From contig CAKZQS010000010.1 in assembly GCA_937141935.1 (NCBI GenBank), positions 1 to 45,814 on the forward strand: 45,814 nucleotides of DNA, in the 5' to 3' direction. The DNA comes from an uncultured Ectothiorhodospiraceae bacterium. Its GTDB lineage: Bacteria; Pseudomonadota; Gammaproteobacteria; Nevskiales; Oceanococcaceae. Each line of letters opens with the position of its first letter. Positions within the stretch are counted from its first letter, which is position 1. The position numbers were made by a program, and so were the translations under genes. The notes under the pieces are model-generated. The model did no database searches and was not told where the DNA came from. It saw only the letters and a list, made by a program, of their open reading frames with translations. Below, one piece after another: positions 15,349-23,222 of the stretch.

Positions 15349-17076
15349 CTAATCGAAGTCCGTCACATCCAGCCGTTGCCGCGGCTGGGGTGACGGGCCC
15401 TGCGGCCAATCGGTGATGTCGAGCCGGCTACCTTCCGGCTCGGCATCGCCATTCCAGGCGGGGTCCAGCACCAGGTGTGGCTCCGCGGTGAGTTCGGTGG
15501 GGCTGGGCTCGGCCTCCAAGGCGCCCAAGGCCTCCAGCGCGCGTGCGGTGTGCGGTTCGGGCAACACGCCGCGGGCGCGCGCATCGACTTCGTCCAGGCG
15601 CAGCTGCGCGCGCTTTCGTTGCGCCGCCAGGTTCTTCTGCCGCCGCTCCTCCATCCGCGAGGCGGGGAGGTACGGGTCCTTGCGCACAAGCGTGGCGGCG
15701 CACAAGTGGCGCTGACGCATGTCCAGCACGCGCACCGTCTGGTCGTCGTGGAGCCAGTACTCCACGATGACCTCGCGGCCTTCGACCTCGGCCAGCAGCG
15801 GGTCGCGATACATGCGGTTGTGCAGGCGAATGCGCTGGCGCGCCACCTTGCACACCGCCCGCTCGCGCAGGTGAATCTCGGCCAGCTCGGGCACGGGGTT
15901 GGGCGTACGTTCGGCCCAGACTTGCGCGGGTGTGCGGCCGTCCAGGCCGCGGTGCGGCCGCTGGTGGTACCAGTCGATCCACGCGCGCAGCCCTTCGGCG
16001 TATTGCGCCAGCGAGGGCAGCGTGCGCCGGCCCGCCTTGACCTCGGCGGCCAGTCGCCTGTTCGCTTCCGGCGCCATGTCGGGCCCGCAGTAGGTGTCCC
16101 AGCGTTTGCCGTATTTGCCTTCGAGCGTCAGGAAGAAGCGCTCGACGTGGCCCTTCGCCTTGGGGTTGCCCGGTATCGCGAAAATCGGCTCCACATCTAG
16201 CTGGCGATACAAGCCGATGTGTTCGTCGCGCATGGTGCGTGCGGCGAAGCCCGACCCATTGTCGACATGCAGGAACAACGGCAGGTGGTTGCAACTTTGC
16301 AGCGCATGGCACAGCGCGAAGTGCGTGGTCACCGTCGACTCGTGCTCGGCGATGTACCAGCCGGTGACGTAGCGGCTCGCGACATCCAGCCAGACGGTCA
16401 GCTCGGGGCGCCAAATGTGGCCGGTGGCCGGGTGGGCCAGATACACGTCGACGCGGTGGCCGTCGCCTTGCCACACCTCACCGGGGCGGATCGTGGACAG
16501 GTCGCGCTCGCGATAGTCGGCCCGGCTCTGCGCGTGAAAATGCCGGCCCACCCGGGCCGGCCCTTGGGCGCCGCGCTGCGCAGGTAGCTGCCCCAAGTGG
16601 CGGCGCACCTTGGCGTAGCTCAGCGCTGGGAAGTTCTCGGCCAGCTCCTCGTACACGCTGTACATGGAGGGCTGCTGCATGCGCGCGTACAAGCGCTCGG
16701 CTGCGGCCTCCCATCCTTCGGGCACATGGCGGCGGCCGGTGTGCTTGGGTGCCAGGGCCGTCGGGTCGTTGCCCTCGGCCTCAGCCAGCCAGCGCATCAC
16801 CGTGGACACGGCGGGCAGCTTCTGGCCGCGGGGGCCCACCGAAAGAGCCAGCGCGTGGTAATCGGGCCCCAGTTCATGGCGCCGTAGCTGGCCTAGCACC
16901 CGCTCGCACGCCGTACGGCGCGATACGCCACGCGCCACCATCTGTTGAATCGGGCGCAGGAATCCCACCTTGCGCACGAGCACGGTGCGCTGCCGGTCCG
17001 TCAGATCCAGCACGCCAGAGGCACGCACGTCGCTGGGGTGGCAGGGCTGGGGTGCGGGCCGCCGTAGCGCCCCCAT
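15349..17076 (-). CDS. MuA-type DDE transposase
   Basis: The 575-residue DDE recombinase cuts and joins the phage ends for replicative transposition. An N-terminal helical DNA-binding part (HTH near 45-65 and 90-160) precedes the RNase H-like core. Candidate catalytic residues are D205 (WQGDGHRVD), D272 (HVDNGSGF) and E312 (GHVERFF). The D-D spacing of 67 equals that of MuA. A Mu-type C-terminal beta-barrel follows (RLHNRMYRDPLLAEVEGREV). It is shorter than Mu A (663 aa), fitting the BcepMu-type transposases. ATG 17076 is coupled to the AT-hook gene (TGATG). Confidence 0.96.
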   Translation of the reverse strand: MGALRRPAPQPCHPSDVRASGVLDLTDRQRTVLVRKVGFLRPIQQMVARGVSRRTACERVLGQLRRHELGPDYHALALSVGPRGQKLPAVSTVMRWLAEAEGNDPTALAPKHTGRRHVPEGWEAAAERLYARMQQPSMYSVYEELAENFPALSYAKVRRHLGQLPAQRGAQGPARVGRHFHAQSRADYRERDLSTIRPGEVWQGDGHRVDVYLAHPATGHIWRPELTVWLDVASRYVTGWYIAEHESTVTTHFALCHALQSCNHLPLFLHVDNGSGFAARTMRDEHIGLYRQLDVEPIFAIPGNPKAKGHVERFFLTLEGKYGKRWDTYCGPDMAPEANRRLAAEVKAGRRTLPSLAQYAEGLRAWIDWYHQRPHRGLDGRTPAQVWAERTPNPVPELAEIHLRERAVCKVARQRIRLHNRMYRDPLLAEVEGREVIVEYWLHDDQTVRVLDMRQRHLCAATLVRKDPYLPASRMEERRQKNLAAQRKRAQLRLDEVDARARGVLPEPHTARALEALGALEAEPSPTELTAEPHLVLDPAWNGDAEPEGSRLDITDWPQGPSPQPRQRLDVTDFD

Positions 17077-18119
17077 CAGTCATCCCCCTGCAGGCGCTTG
17101 CGCGGCCGGCCACGGCGCTTGGGTTGCTGTTTGGCCCGAGTCTCCTTGCGGCCCTCGGCCTGTTGTTGGTGCTCGGACACCAGGACGCGGCGCGCGGCGA
17201 GCAGCCGCTCGACCTCGTCTTCCGTAAAGGGCAGCAGCTCGTCCATGCCGCCAATGCGGTCGCCCCATTGGCGCCGCAGTCGGTCCGTCAGGCTGTAGCA
17301 GCGCGCGGCCGCCGCAGCCATTGCGTGGTACACGCTGTTCAGGGCCACGTCGCGGTAGCGCTCGGCGTCTTCCCCCTCCAATGACGCCGCGGCCAGGTGG
17401 CGCTCGTAGACATCCTCCATCGACTCGACGGCGCCGATGATTTGTTCGCTCAGGGCGGCGGCCTCGTGCCGGGTGATCAGGCAGAAGGCGGGTAGGTGAT
17501 CCACCGCCGCCTTGTTGTGCAGGGCGTCGCGCAGCTCCGCGTTCTGCGCGCGCAGCTCGGCGTTCTGCTCGTCGACGTTGGCCTTGCGGGCTTCGACCTC
17601 TTTGATGTGTGCCCGCATTTGGCGAACCGAAAGGTTCTCGAAGTCCCCGTCTTCGATCGTGTCGCCGCTGAGGATGTCCGAAACCACCTCCGGGTCGGCG
17701 TTGGCCAGCGCCATCGCTTTGCTGGGCTGCAGCGTGAGCAGGTGCTCGGCTTCCTTTGGCGGCAGCTGCTGGATGTTGGCGGCGAAGCGCATGACCTCCT
17801 GAGCGCGCCGGGGGTCGATGTCGCGTGCTTCCAGCTCGGCGAGAAAGTTGCCGTGGCCAAAGTGCTCTTTTGCTGCCAGCAGGTACCAGCCCGACCGCAC
17901 CATCAGGCGGCTTGCCCGGCTGAAGTCCTGGACACCCAGTTCCAGCATCTCCTGCGGGGTGGCATCGATCTCCGCCCCCACCAGTTCGCCGATGCGCCGC
18001 ACATGCACGTAGATATCGAGGGCGGCCGGGTCGCGGTTGCTGGTGTCGCTTGCCGCGGATGCGCGGACGTTCGCGCTTTTGGTTGCAGCCGCCTTCGTGC
18101 TCTTGCCACGCGCGGGCAT
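17076..18119 (-). CDS. AT-hook DNA-binding early protein
   Basis: The 347-residue product precedes the transposase and is coupled to both neighbours. A middle helical region contains SGWYLLAAKEHFGHGNFLAELEA. A coiled coil with a repeated NAELRAQNAELRD follows (about 185-200), then another helical domain. The extreme C-terminus has RRGRPRKR, a canonical AT-hook that binds the minor groove of AT-rich DNA. I infer an accessory DNA-bending or early regulatory role at the phage ends or operator. No established family name is assigned. Confidence 0.82.
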   Translation of the reverse strand: MPARGKSTKAAATKSANVRASAASDTSNRDPAALDIYVHVRRIGELVGAEIDATPQEMLELGVQDFSRASRLMVRSGWYLLAAKEHFGHGNFLAELEARDIDPRRAQEVMRFAANIQQLPPKEAEHLLTLQPSKAMALANADPEVVSDILSGDTIEDGDFENLSVRQMRAHIKEVEARKANVDEQNAELRAQNAELRDALHNKAAVDHLPAFCLITRHEAAALSEQIIGAVESMEDVYERHLAAASLEGEDAERYRDVALNSVYHAMAAAAARCYSLTDRLRRQWGDRIGGMDELLPFTEDEVERLLAARRVLVSEHQQQAEGRKETRAKQQPKRRGRPRKRLQGDD

Positions 18120-18382
18120 TACGCGGCCTCCGAAGTTTCGACGATGGACGCCTGGCGAATCGCGCCGGCCGGCGTGAGCAGCCCGGCCGCGATCGCCAGC
18201 CGCTGCCGTAGCTCACGGGCCGCGGGGCCGTTGCGCTCGCCCATGAGCACGCGGTGGGCGTGCGCGTGGTCCGTTGCGTGCCGGCGACACCAGGCCGATA
18301 GGGACGTGTCGACGAGTACGAAGCCGGCGCGGACCTGCCGCAGCAGCCGCGGGCCGGGTTCCAGTGCGGTGAGAGTTCTCAT
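18119..18382 (-). CDS. Ner/BcepMu gp16-like DNA-binding protein
   Basis: The 87-residue first gene of the early operon has a lambda-type HTH signature: SLSAWCRRHATDHAHAHRVLMG, then RNGPAARELRQRLAIAAGL, the layout of the BcepMu gp16 family. Such proteins act like Mu Ner, damping early and repressor transcription. It faces the repressor gene across an 80-bp operator region. A CAGGAG lies 14 bases upstream of the ATG. Confidence 0.8.
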   Translation of the reverse strand: MRTLTALEPGPRLLRQVRAGFVLVDTSLSAWCRRHATDHAHAHRVLMGERNGPAARELRQRLAIAAGLLTPAGAIRQASIVETSEAA

Positions 18383-18409
18383 TGTGGGGGCGCCACTCCT
18401 GAACTATGC

Positions 18410-18455
18410 TTTGTGAACGAAAAGATCAAAGGTTGTGATCTAGTATGTTCACAAA
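18410..18455. promoter_or_regulatory. Divergent operator region between repressor and early operon
   Basis: A perfect 9-bp inverted repeat, TTTGTGAAC (18410-18418) and GTTCACAAA (18447-18455), brackets the AT-rich centre of the only divergent gap. A TAGTAT (18441-18446) can serve as the -10 of the rightward repressor promoter. That would put the transcript start within about ten bases of ATG 18462, a nearly leaderless mRNA. The half-sites are the best candidates for repressor or Ner binding. A leftward -10 may be CATAGT near 18403-18408. Confidence 0.65.
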
Positions 18456-18461
18456 ATCAAA

Positions 18462-19448
18462 ATGACGTCAAACGAAGGTCACACACCGAGAACAGGCGAT
18501 CTCATCATTAGCCGGATGAAGCGCCTGCTGGACGTTCATAAAGACCGAGAACTTGCTGATTATCTTGGCGTCGCGCCCAACACGATCAGCAACTGGCGTG
18601 CGCGAGGCTCCGTCCCCTTCGAAATGTGTGCGAAGGTGGCGGAGCGTGAACATGCGAGTGTCGACTGGCTCGTGACCGGCCGCGGCCACCCTGGCGGCGT
18701 TCAAGTCACCGACGGCAGCCTGGAACTGGCACGCCGGTTGCGCGGTGTGATGGAGGCGATGGGTTCGGACCCCGAACACCTCGCTGACGTGACGGGGGTG
18801 GACAACCAATCGATGCACGATGTGCTTGCAGGAGCCGTCGCTCCGTCCGTCGATGTCCTTCGTCGTATCAAGGAGGGCTGGGCGCTGAATGCCGAATGGC
18901 TCTTATCCGGCGTTGGTCCCATCTATCAACCCGGCTGCGCGCCGCCGGGGCACGAGGTCGACGCGGGCGTGCCGCCGATGTACCAGGGGCATGCCCACAC
19001 GGGCGGCGACAGACCCGTGGCCATCCCGCGCTACGGCATCGAATTGGCTGCAGGGGGCGGAGCGACGGTGATCGAAGAGGCGGCCATCGGCCACCTCTAC
19101 TTCCGGGCGGATTACCTAGCCAAGCACAATATCCCGCCGGAGATGGCTGGGATCGCCACGCTGCGGGGCCGCTCGATGGAAAAGCTGCTCTACGATGGCG
19201 ACTCGGTACTGTTCAACCGTGGCATGACACGCATCGTTTCCGGCGCAGCCTACGTGGTGCGGCTGGGCGATGAGCTGGTTTGCAAGTACCTCTCGCATCA
19301 AGGCGACCAGATCGTGGTCAGCAGCGAGAACTCAGACATGTTCCCGCCGTACACCGTGCCGGTCAGCGACTTCGAGAGCGGTGCGGCGGCGGTGGTGGGT
19401 CTGGTGTGCGTCTCAAGCCACGATTGGATGCAGGGGCTGGTGCTATGA
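18462..19448 (+). CDS. Phage repressor, two HTH domains plus S24 (LexA/CI) peptidase
   Basis: This 328-residue immunity repressor has a first HTH of the CI-repressor type at about 15-70 (LADYLGVAPNTISNWRARGSVP). A second, similar helical HTH follows at about 85-150 (LADVTGVDNQSMHDVLAGAVAPS). The C-terminal S24 peptidase has a candidate A197-G198 cleavage site, nucleophile S238 (GRSMEKLL) and general base K275 (ELVCKYL). This predicts RecA-stimulated self-cleavage and SOS induction, unlike Mu Rep, which lacks this domain. The ATG has no ribosome site, consistent with a nearly leaderless transcript. It heads a rightward lysogeny operon. Confidence 0.93.
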   Translation: MTSNEGHTPRTGDLIISRMKRLLDVHKDRELADYLGVAPNTISNWRARGSVPFEMCAKVAEREHASVDWLVTGRGHPGGVQVTDGSLELARRLRGVMEAMGSDPEHLADVTGVDNQSMHDVLAGAVAPSVDVLRRIKEGWALNAEWLLSGVGPIYQPGCAPPGHEVDAGVPPMYQGHAHTGGDRPVAIPRYGIELAAGGGATVIEEAAIGHLYFRADYLAKHNIPPEMAGIATLRGRSMEKLLYDGDSVLFNRGMTRIVSGAAYVVRLGDELVCKYLSHQGDQIVVSSENSDMFPPYTVPVSDFESGAAAVVGLVCVSSHDWMQGLVL

Positions 19449-19855
19449 GCAACAAACCGGGAGAGACGTTCCAGGTCGTCCTGGTCGCCGGTGCATTGGG
19501 CGCTCTGCTGGTTTGGGCGGCCTTTAACAACGCCGCGAATAAGCTTGGCGCGGACCCGGGCGTCTTGTTCCAGTCGGTGCTTAGCGGCTTGGCGTTCCTC
19601 ATCGTCCTGGTGATCGGGGCGCTGTACGTCCACGCTCGCTGGCTGACAACTTTGGCCGCAGGGTTGTCGGGGATGTGGCTGCTCACTGCGTTGCCGGTGA
19701 TGCGCAACATCGCCGATAACGCAGCCGCGCAGTTCCACAGCCGCTGGGAGCCGGCGCCGGGGTTGCCGTGGTGGGACACCTGGTGGTTCTATGGCCCCGT
19801 GACACTGGCCTTGCTGGGTGCGTTGTGGTGGGCCTGGAACCGCTCCGATTACTGA
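19445..19855 (+). CDS. Membrane protein in the lysogeny operon
   Basis: This 136-residue integral membrane protein has about four helices: VVLVAGALGALLVWAAF, a second long one around SGLAFLIVLVIGALYV, one at LAAGLSGMWLLTALPV, and a C-terminal YGPVTLALLGALWWAW. Its ATG overlaps the repressor stop as ATGA, so it is expressed in the lysogen. Position and topology suggest superinfection exclusion. A hairpin (GAGGGC/GCCCTC, about 19863-19878) follows the gene. Confidence 0.75.
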   Translation: MSNKPGETFQVVLVAGALGALLVWAAFNNAANKLGADPGVLFQSVLSGLAFLIVLVIGALYVHARWLTTLAAGLSGMWLLTALPVMRNIADNAAAQFHSRWEPAPGLPWWDTWWFYGPVTLALLGALWWAWNRSDY

Positions 19856-19933
19856 ATGCGATGAGGGCCCACGCCCTCGCGAGAACACGAGCTCAAGAAA
19901 TGAGCCTTCGACAATCAATAGTGGAGATTCTTA

Positions 19934-20908
19934 ATGCCTCGGTCCGAAAGGCGCTACAAGAGCGTTGTGTACAAGCAAGCCATCTTCCGCGAGGCAGGTA
20001 TGAACCTGCAGCACCTATTGAGCGAAGCCTTGGCGCAGCGGCCTGCCGCGCGGATGCGTAAGCAACCCGTAGATGACAGGGTCTCGCGCGTCATTAATGC
20101 ACGGCGCACCGAACAAGGCATGCTTTTCGGCACGATGGTGGTGTACGAGGCGGGTAAGGACCAAACCGTGCTGGTCATCGACGACAGTCAGGATGACTAC
20201 CCCGTCGACTCGTTCCCGGTGCCACAGACCCCTTCTGGCGCCAACCGCGAGGTGCTTGATTCGATCCTGTACTTCGCGATTTACAACAACCATGTTGTGC
20301 TGGCGCAATCGCGGTCACTTAAGAGTCGGGAGGTTGAGACGCACTTCGCCTGGTTGCTATCGAGCTGTACGGAAGTGCTCGAAGACGGTGCGTACTTTGT
20401 GTTGTCGGACCAACCCACCGAGGCAGCACGTCGCCGCGCCAGTAGTGCCTCGGTGAAGTCAGTAAAGGTTGGAACACCGCTCAGCGGAGCAACGGGCGGT
20501 GATGCGGCGGCTCGGCCGTCCACCGGACAGCGGACCTACCGTCGATCAGGCTTGGGCGCTCAGGTACTCGCGAGTTTGGTAGGGCCGGATTGGCGCAGCG
20601 ACATGCGTCTTGAGGACGTGCTAGACGACGCGAACCTTGTGGTCAACATCGAAGTGACGTATAAGCGCTCAACTACCGCTGAAGCCCAACAGATCTTGGA
20701 CGATGTGGCCACGAGCCTGCGTCACCTGGAGGAGGAGGACGTCGAGATTGACCTCGTGGGAGGGGGCCAAATCAAGGGCAACGAACTCAAACTGACGGGG
20801 TCTATTCGAGTGGATATGACCAATGGCGTACCGAGCTCATCCGACATGTTTACGCAGATGCGAGCTTGGCTGCGGGGAAAGATCGAGGATGGATCGACGG
20901 ACGAATAG
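19934..20908 (+). CDS. RexA-like lysogeny protein (candidate exclusion sensor)
   Basis: The 324-residue soluble product has no certain family. Its N-terminal half has an ordered set of helices and strands (LQHLLSEALAQ, GTMVVYEAGKDQTVLVIDD, ILYFAIYNNHVVLAQSRSL). This recalls lambda RexA by eye, with a similar strand-helix run where RexA has FLFVEGDTIGFARTVFG. A Ser/Arg-rich linker (about 165-205) separates an alpha/beta C-terminal part (NLVVNIEVTYKRSTTAEAQQ). It lies downstream of the repressor and overlaps a four-helix membrane gene by 20 bp, the cI-rexA-rexB layout. A GGAG precedes ATG 19934. Confidence 0.6.
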   Translation: MPRSERRYKSVVYKQAIFREAGMNLQHLLSEALAQRPAARMRKQPVDDRVSRVINARRTEQGMLFGTMVVYEAGKDQTVLVIDDSQDDYPVDSFPVPQTPSGANREVLDSILYFAIYNNHVVLAQSRSLKSREVETHFAWLLSSCTEVLEDGAYFVLSDQPTEAARRRASSASVKSVKVGTPLSGATGGDAAARPSTGQRTYRRSGLGAQVLASLVGPDWRSDMRLEDVLDDANLVVNIEVTYKRSTTAEAQQILDDVATSLRHLEEEDVEIDLVGGGQIKGNELKLTGSIRVDMTNGVPSSSDMFTQMRAWLRGKIEDGSTDE

Positions 20909-21428
20909 ACGCGTCATTCGCCTTATTGCCTGGGGTCTTGGCTCGGCGGCGGCTATCTATTTCTTCAGCGTGGACAGTGAGGGCGATGTCCAAGCGCTAC
21001 TATCGCACCTGCGCTTCACCGCGGCATGGCCAATGGCAGTGTTTAGCTTCCTTGTCCAGATCTACTGGAAGTTCAACGAGATCCACAAGGGCCACCCGCT
21101 GACAGAGCGAGAGCGTCGTAGGTTGGGTGGCTTGGTGGAACAGCATCGTCGCCGCATTCGCGCCAAATGGAGCGTGCTCATCGCCGCTGCCTTGGCCTAC
21201 CTACTGCTGCCTGCCATTGCCCTGACCCTCGGCTCCCCCCGGCTGGTCGCGGCGATCGCGATATTTGGGCTCTTTATCATCGCCGGCGAGCTCGTACGTG
21301 CGCTGGATGTGTACGCAGATATCAACGCCGTGCTGAGCAAGCTCGCGGACCGCGAAAGACGAGCCGAACAACGTGCGGCCTCGCTCGCAGGTTTATCGGG
21401 CTCTCAGGACAGACACATCTCCGCCTAA
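20889..21428 (+). CDS. RexB-like four-helix membrane protein
   Basis: The 179-residue product has four predicted membrane helices (around VIRLIAWGLGSAAAIYFFS, AAWPMAVFSFLVQIYW, VLIAAALAYLLLPAIAL, and VAAIAIFGLFIIAGELV), a charged cytoplasmic loop rich in Glu/Arg, and a basic C-terminal tail. Lambda RexB is a similar-sized four-helix ion channel activated by RexA. The start ATG 20889 lies inside the end of the upstream gene, suggesting coupled, stoichiometric synthesis. An upstream ATG at 20823 in the same frame is possible but overlaps far more. Function is inferred from operon position and topology. Confidence 0.6.
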   Translation: MDRRTNRRVIRLIAWGLGSAAAIYFFSVDSEGDVQALLSHLRFTAAWPMAVFSFLVQIYWKFNEIHKGHPLTERERRRLGGLVEQHRRRIRAKWSVLIAAALAYLLLPAIALTLGSPRLVAAIAIFGLFIIAGELVRALDVYADINAVLSKLADRERRAEQRAASLAGLSGSQDRHISA

Positions 21429-21491
21429 CCGTTCCCGCAGGAGCCTTTAATTCGGCTTCAATCGGCGCACCTGGCGCATAACGCCTTTTGA

Positions 21492-21510
21492 CCACGCCCG
21501 CAGGGCGTGG
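21492..21510 (+). terminator. Hairpin after the lysogeny operon
   Basis: CCACGCCC and GGGCGTGG form a perfect 8-bp stem with a 3-nt loop, 64 bp after the last cargo gene. A short TTTT lies on its upstream side and TAACACT on its downstream side, so termination could be bidirectional or imperfect. It would insulate the lysogeny operon from the late head-tail operon. Confidence 0.65.
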
Positions 21511-21561
21511 TAACACTATCGCGCCTCTACGGGCCTCTCAGGGCGTCTCTTTGTAGGCGCC

Positions 21562-21584
21562 GCGGCACGCGCAAGGTGTGCCGC
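21562..21584 (+). promoter_or_regulatory. Inverted repeat upstream of the late rightward operon
   Basis: GCGGCAC (21562-21568) and GTGCCGC (21578-21584) form a perfect 7-bp inverted repeat about 75 bp before the protease ATG and after the preceding terminator. No good sigma70 promoter is visible nearby. An activator-dependent late promoter would be expected here, and this repeat is a candidate activator site. Confidence 0.4.
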
Positions 21585-21658
21585 ATGCGCGCATAGCGCG
21601 ACGGCGGGCGAAGCATTTCCCCCGCGATCCGATCCGGGCCGGTGCCGATCATGGCCCC

Positions 21659-22873
21659 ATGCCTATCGCCACCCAAGACTTCGCAGGCCTCGACGACTGG
21701 TTCGAGGTGTTCCGCGCCGGCCCCCAGACGGACAGCGCGGGCCACACCCGCACGTGGACCACGGACGAGCTGGACGAGATGGTGCGCAACCACGATGCGG
21801 ACCACCCGGCGCCGTTTGTGGCGGGGCACCCCAAGACCGATGACCCGGCCTATGGCTGGACGGCGGGCCTCAAGCGCGTGGGTGAGCGGCTGCTGGCCCG
21901 CGGCCAGCAGATCCACGAGGCCTTCCACGCGGCGGTGAAGGACGGCCGGTTTCGCAACCGCTCCGTGCGCATTGTCCGGGGCCCCAACGGTTTCAAGATC
22001 GGCCATGTCGGCTTTCTGGGCGCGGCCCCGCCGGCGGTTGAAGGCCTGAAGCCGGTGCAGTTCGAGGCCGATGTGCAGTCGGCCGGCACCTACGAGTTCG
22101 CCTTTGCCGATGCCCGCCCACTGGGTGTGCTGGCGCGGCTGTTCCGCCGCATCCGCGAAGCCTGGATCGACCAGCACGGGCTGGAGAAGGCCGACGCGGC
22201 GCTGCCCGAGTACGCGCTGGATGACCTGGCCGGCATGGAGACCGCGGCTCGTGTGGAGGCCGCCTCCGAACGCCAGGTGCCTGGCCCCCGAGACCCCGCT
22301 TACACGGCCGCTGCGGATATGTCCGCCGCCGCCGGTGTTCCCCCTGACGATTCCGACGGAGAGGCAGCCATGCCCGACAAGACCTTTACCCAGGCCGACC
22401 TCGATGCGGCCGTGGCCAAAGAGCGCGCCCAGCGCGAGGCGGCCGAAAGCCGCGCCAAGACGCTGGACCATGACGCACGCGTGGCCAAGCACAACGCCAC
22501 CGTGCGCGCGCTGGTCAGTGACGACGCGCGGTTGACGCCGGCGCAGGCCACCGGCCTGGCCGAGTTCATGGCGCAGCTCGACAGTGCCGAGGCGGAGTTC
22601 ACGTTCTCGGCCGGCGAAGGCCAGGCGGACCACAAGACCACGCCGGCGCAGTTCTTCGCCGACTTCCTGGCCAAGTTCCCCAAGCAGCTGGCGCTGCGCC
22701 AGACGGTGGCCGGCGAAGACGTGCAGCGCCCAGCCGCATCCCACTTTGCCGCCGGCACGCCGGTGGACCCCGACCGCGCCGCGCTGGACCAGCGCGCCCG
22801 CGACTACATGGCGCAGCACCCGGGCACGAGCTACGTGGCCGCGGTGGCCATCTGCCAACAGCGAGGAGCCTGA
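21659..22873 (+). CDS. Phage protease I with C-terminal scaffold domain
   Basis: The 404-residue product corresponds to the Mu I prohead protease and starts the late rightward operon. N-terminal blocks RTWTTDELDEMVRNHDADHP, PFVAGHPKTDDPAYGW and GFLGAAPPAVEGL are typical of transposable-phage proteases. The C-terminal third (from about 238) is a helical, Ala/Glu-rich scaffold and can be made separately from an internal start. An in-frame extension upstream to 21578 is not supported by spacing. Confidence 0.87.
   Translation: MPIATQDFAGLDDWFEVFRAGPQTDSAGHTRTWTTDELDEMVRNHDADHPAPFVAGHPKTDDPAYGWTAGLKRVGERLLARGQQIHEAFHAAVKDGRFRNRSVRIVRGPNGFKIGHVGFLGAAPPAVEGLKPVQFEADVQSAGTYEFAFADARPLGVLARLFRRIREAWIDQHGLEKADAALPEYALDDLAGMETAARVEAASERQVPGPRDPAYTAAADMSAAAGVPPDDSDGEAAMPDKTFTQADLDAAVAKERAQREAAESRAKTLDHDARVAKHNATVRALVSDDARLTPAQATGLAEFMAQLDSAEAEFTFSAGEGQADHKTTPAQFFADFLAKFPKQLALRQTVAGEDVQRPAASHFAAGTPVDPDRAALDQRARDYMAQHPGTSYVAAVAICQQRGA
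22370..22873 (+). CDS. Nested scaffold protein (internal start in protease gene)
   Basis: ATG 22370 is in frame with the protease and preceded by GGAGAGG at good spacing. Translation from here gives a 167-residue scaffold beginning MPDKTFTQADLDAAVAKER, a coiled, charged helical protein. Mu makes scaffold Z from an internal start in gene I in the same way. The internal start is inferred from the ribosome site and the domain boundary. Confidence 0.7.
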   Translation: MPDKTFTQADLDAAVAKERAQREAAESRAKTLDHDARVAKHNATVRALVSDDARLTPAQATGLAEFMAQLDSAEAEFTFSAGEGQADHKTTPAQFFADFLAKFPKQLALRQTVAGEDVQRPAASHFAAGTPVDPDRAALDQRARDYMAQHPGTSYVAAVAICQQRGA

Positions 22874-22877
22874 GCCC

Positions 22878-23210
22878 ATGACCACGAACAGCACTCTGCC
22901 GGTAACGGCCAAGGCCAGTGGCGCGGTGACCACGCTGGCGCCCATCACCTACGCCGGCGCGGTGGCCGGTGCCAAGGCCGTGATCCGCGGCGTGGCCCGC
23001 ACGCCTGCGGCCGACGGCGAGCACTTTCTGCTGGATGCCGACGGCGAGGTCACGGTGATCTCCGGCGCGGCCTTCAACCCCGGTGACGGCCTGGAAACCG
23101 ATGCCAGCGGCCGCTTTGTGCCGCACACCGACGGGCCGCTGGTGGCTCGCGCCCTGGATGCCGCGACGGCCGCCAACGAGCACCGCCGCGTGCGCCTGAT
23201 TTCGCACTAA
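22878..23210 (+). CDS. Capsid decoration-like protein (DUF2190-type)
   Basis: This 110-residue beta-rich protein lies immediately before the major capsid gene. The central pattern (GEHFLLDADGEVTVISGAAFNPGDGLETDASGRFVP) and small size are typical of DUF2190-like capsid cement proteins that bind the outside of the head. GGAG lies upstream of ATG 22878. Family assignment is by size, pattern and position. Confidence 0.7.
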   Translation: MTTNSTLPVTAKASGAVTTLAPITYAGAVAGAKAVIRGVARTPAADGEHFLLDADGEVTVISGAAFNPGDGLETDASGRFVPHTDGPLVARALDAATAANEHRRVRLISH

Positions 23211-23222
23211 GGAGCGACCCCC

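Noticed and set aside
21429-21491. Possible attC-like sequence (CGCCTAAC ... GCATAACGCC)
   Set aside because: The outer parts are not complementary as R'' and R' should be, and it lies within the phage.
21552-21562. TGTAGGCGCC as an alternative internal left end, which would explain the inverted arms
   Set aside because: It lacks the inner TTAGATTGnGACGG site that is present at 90 and 41908.
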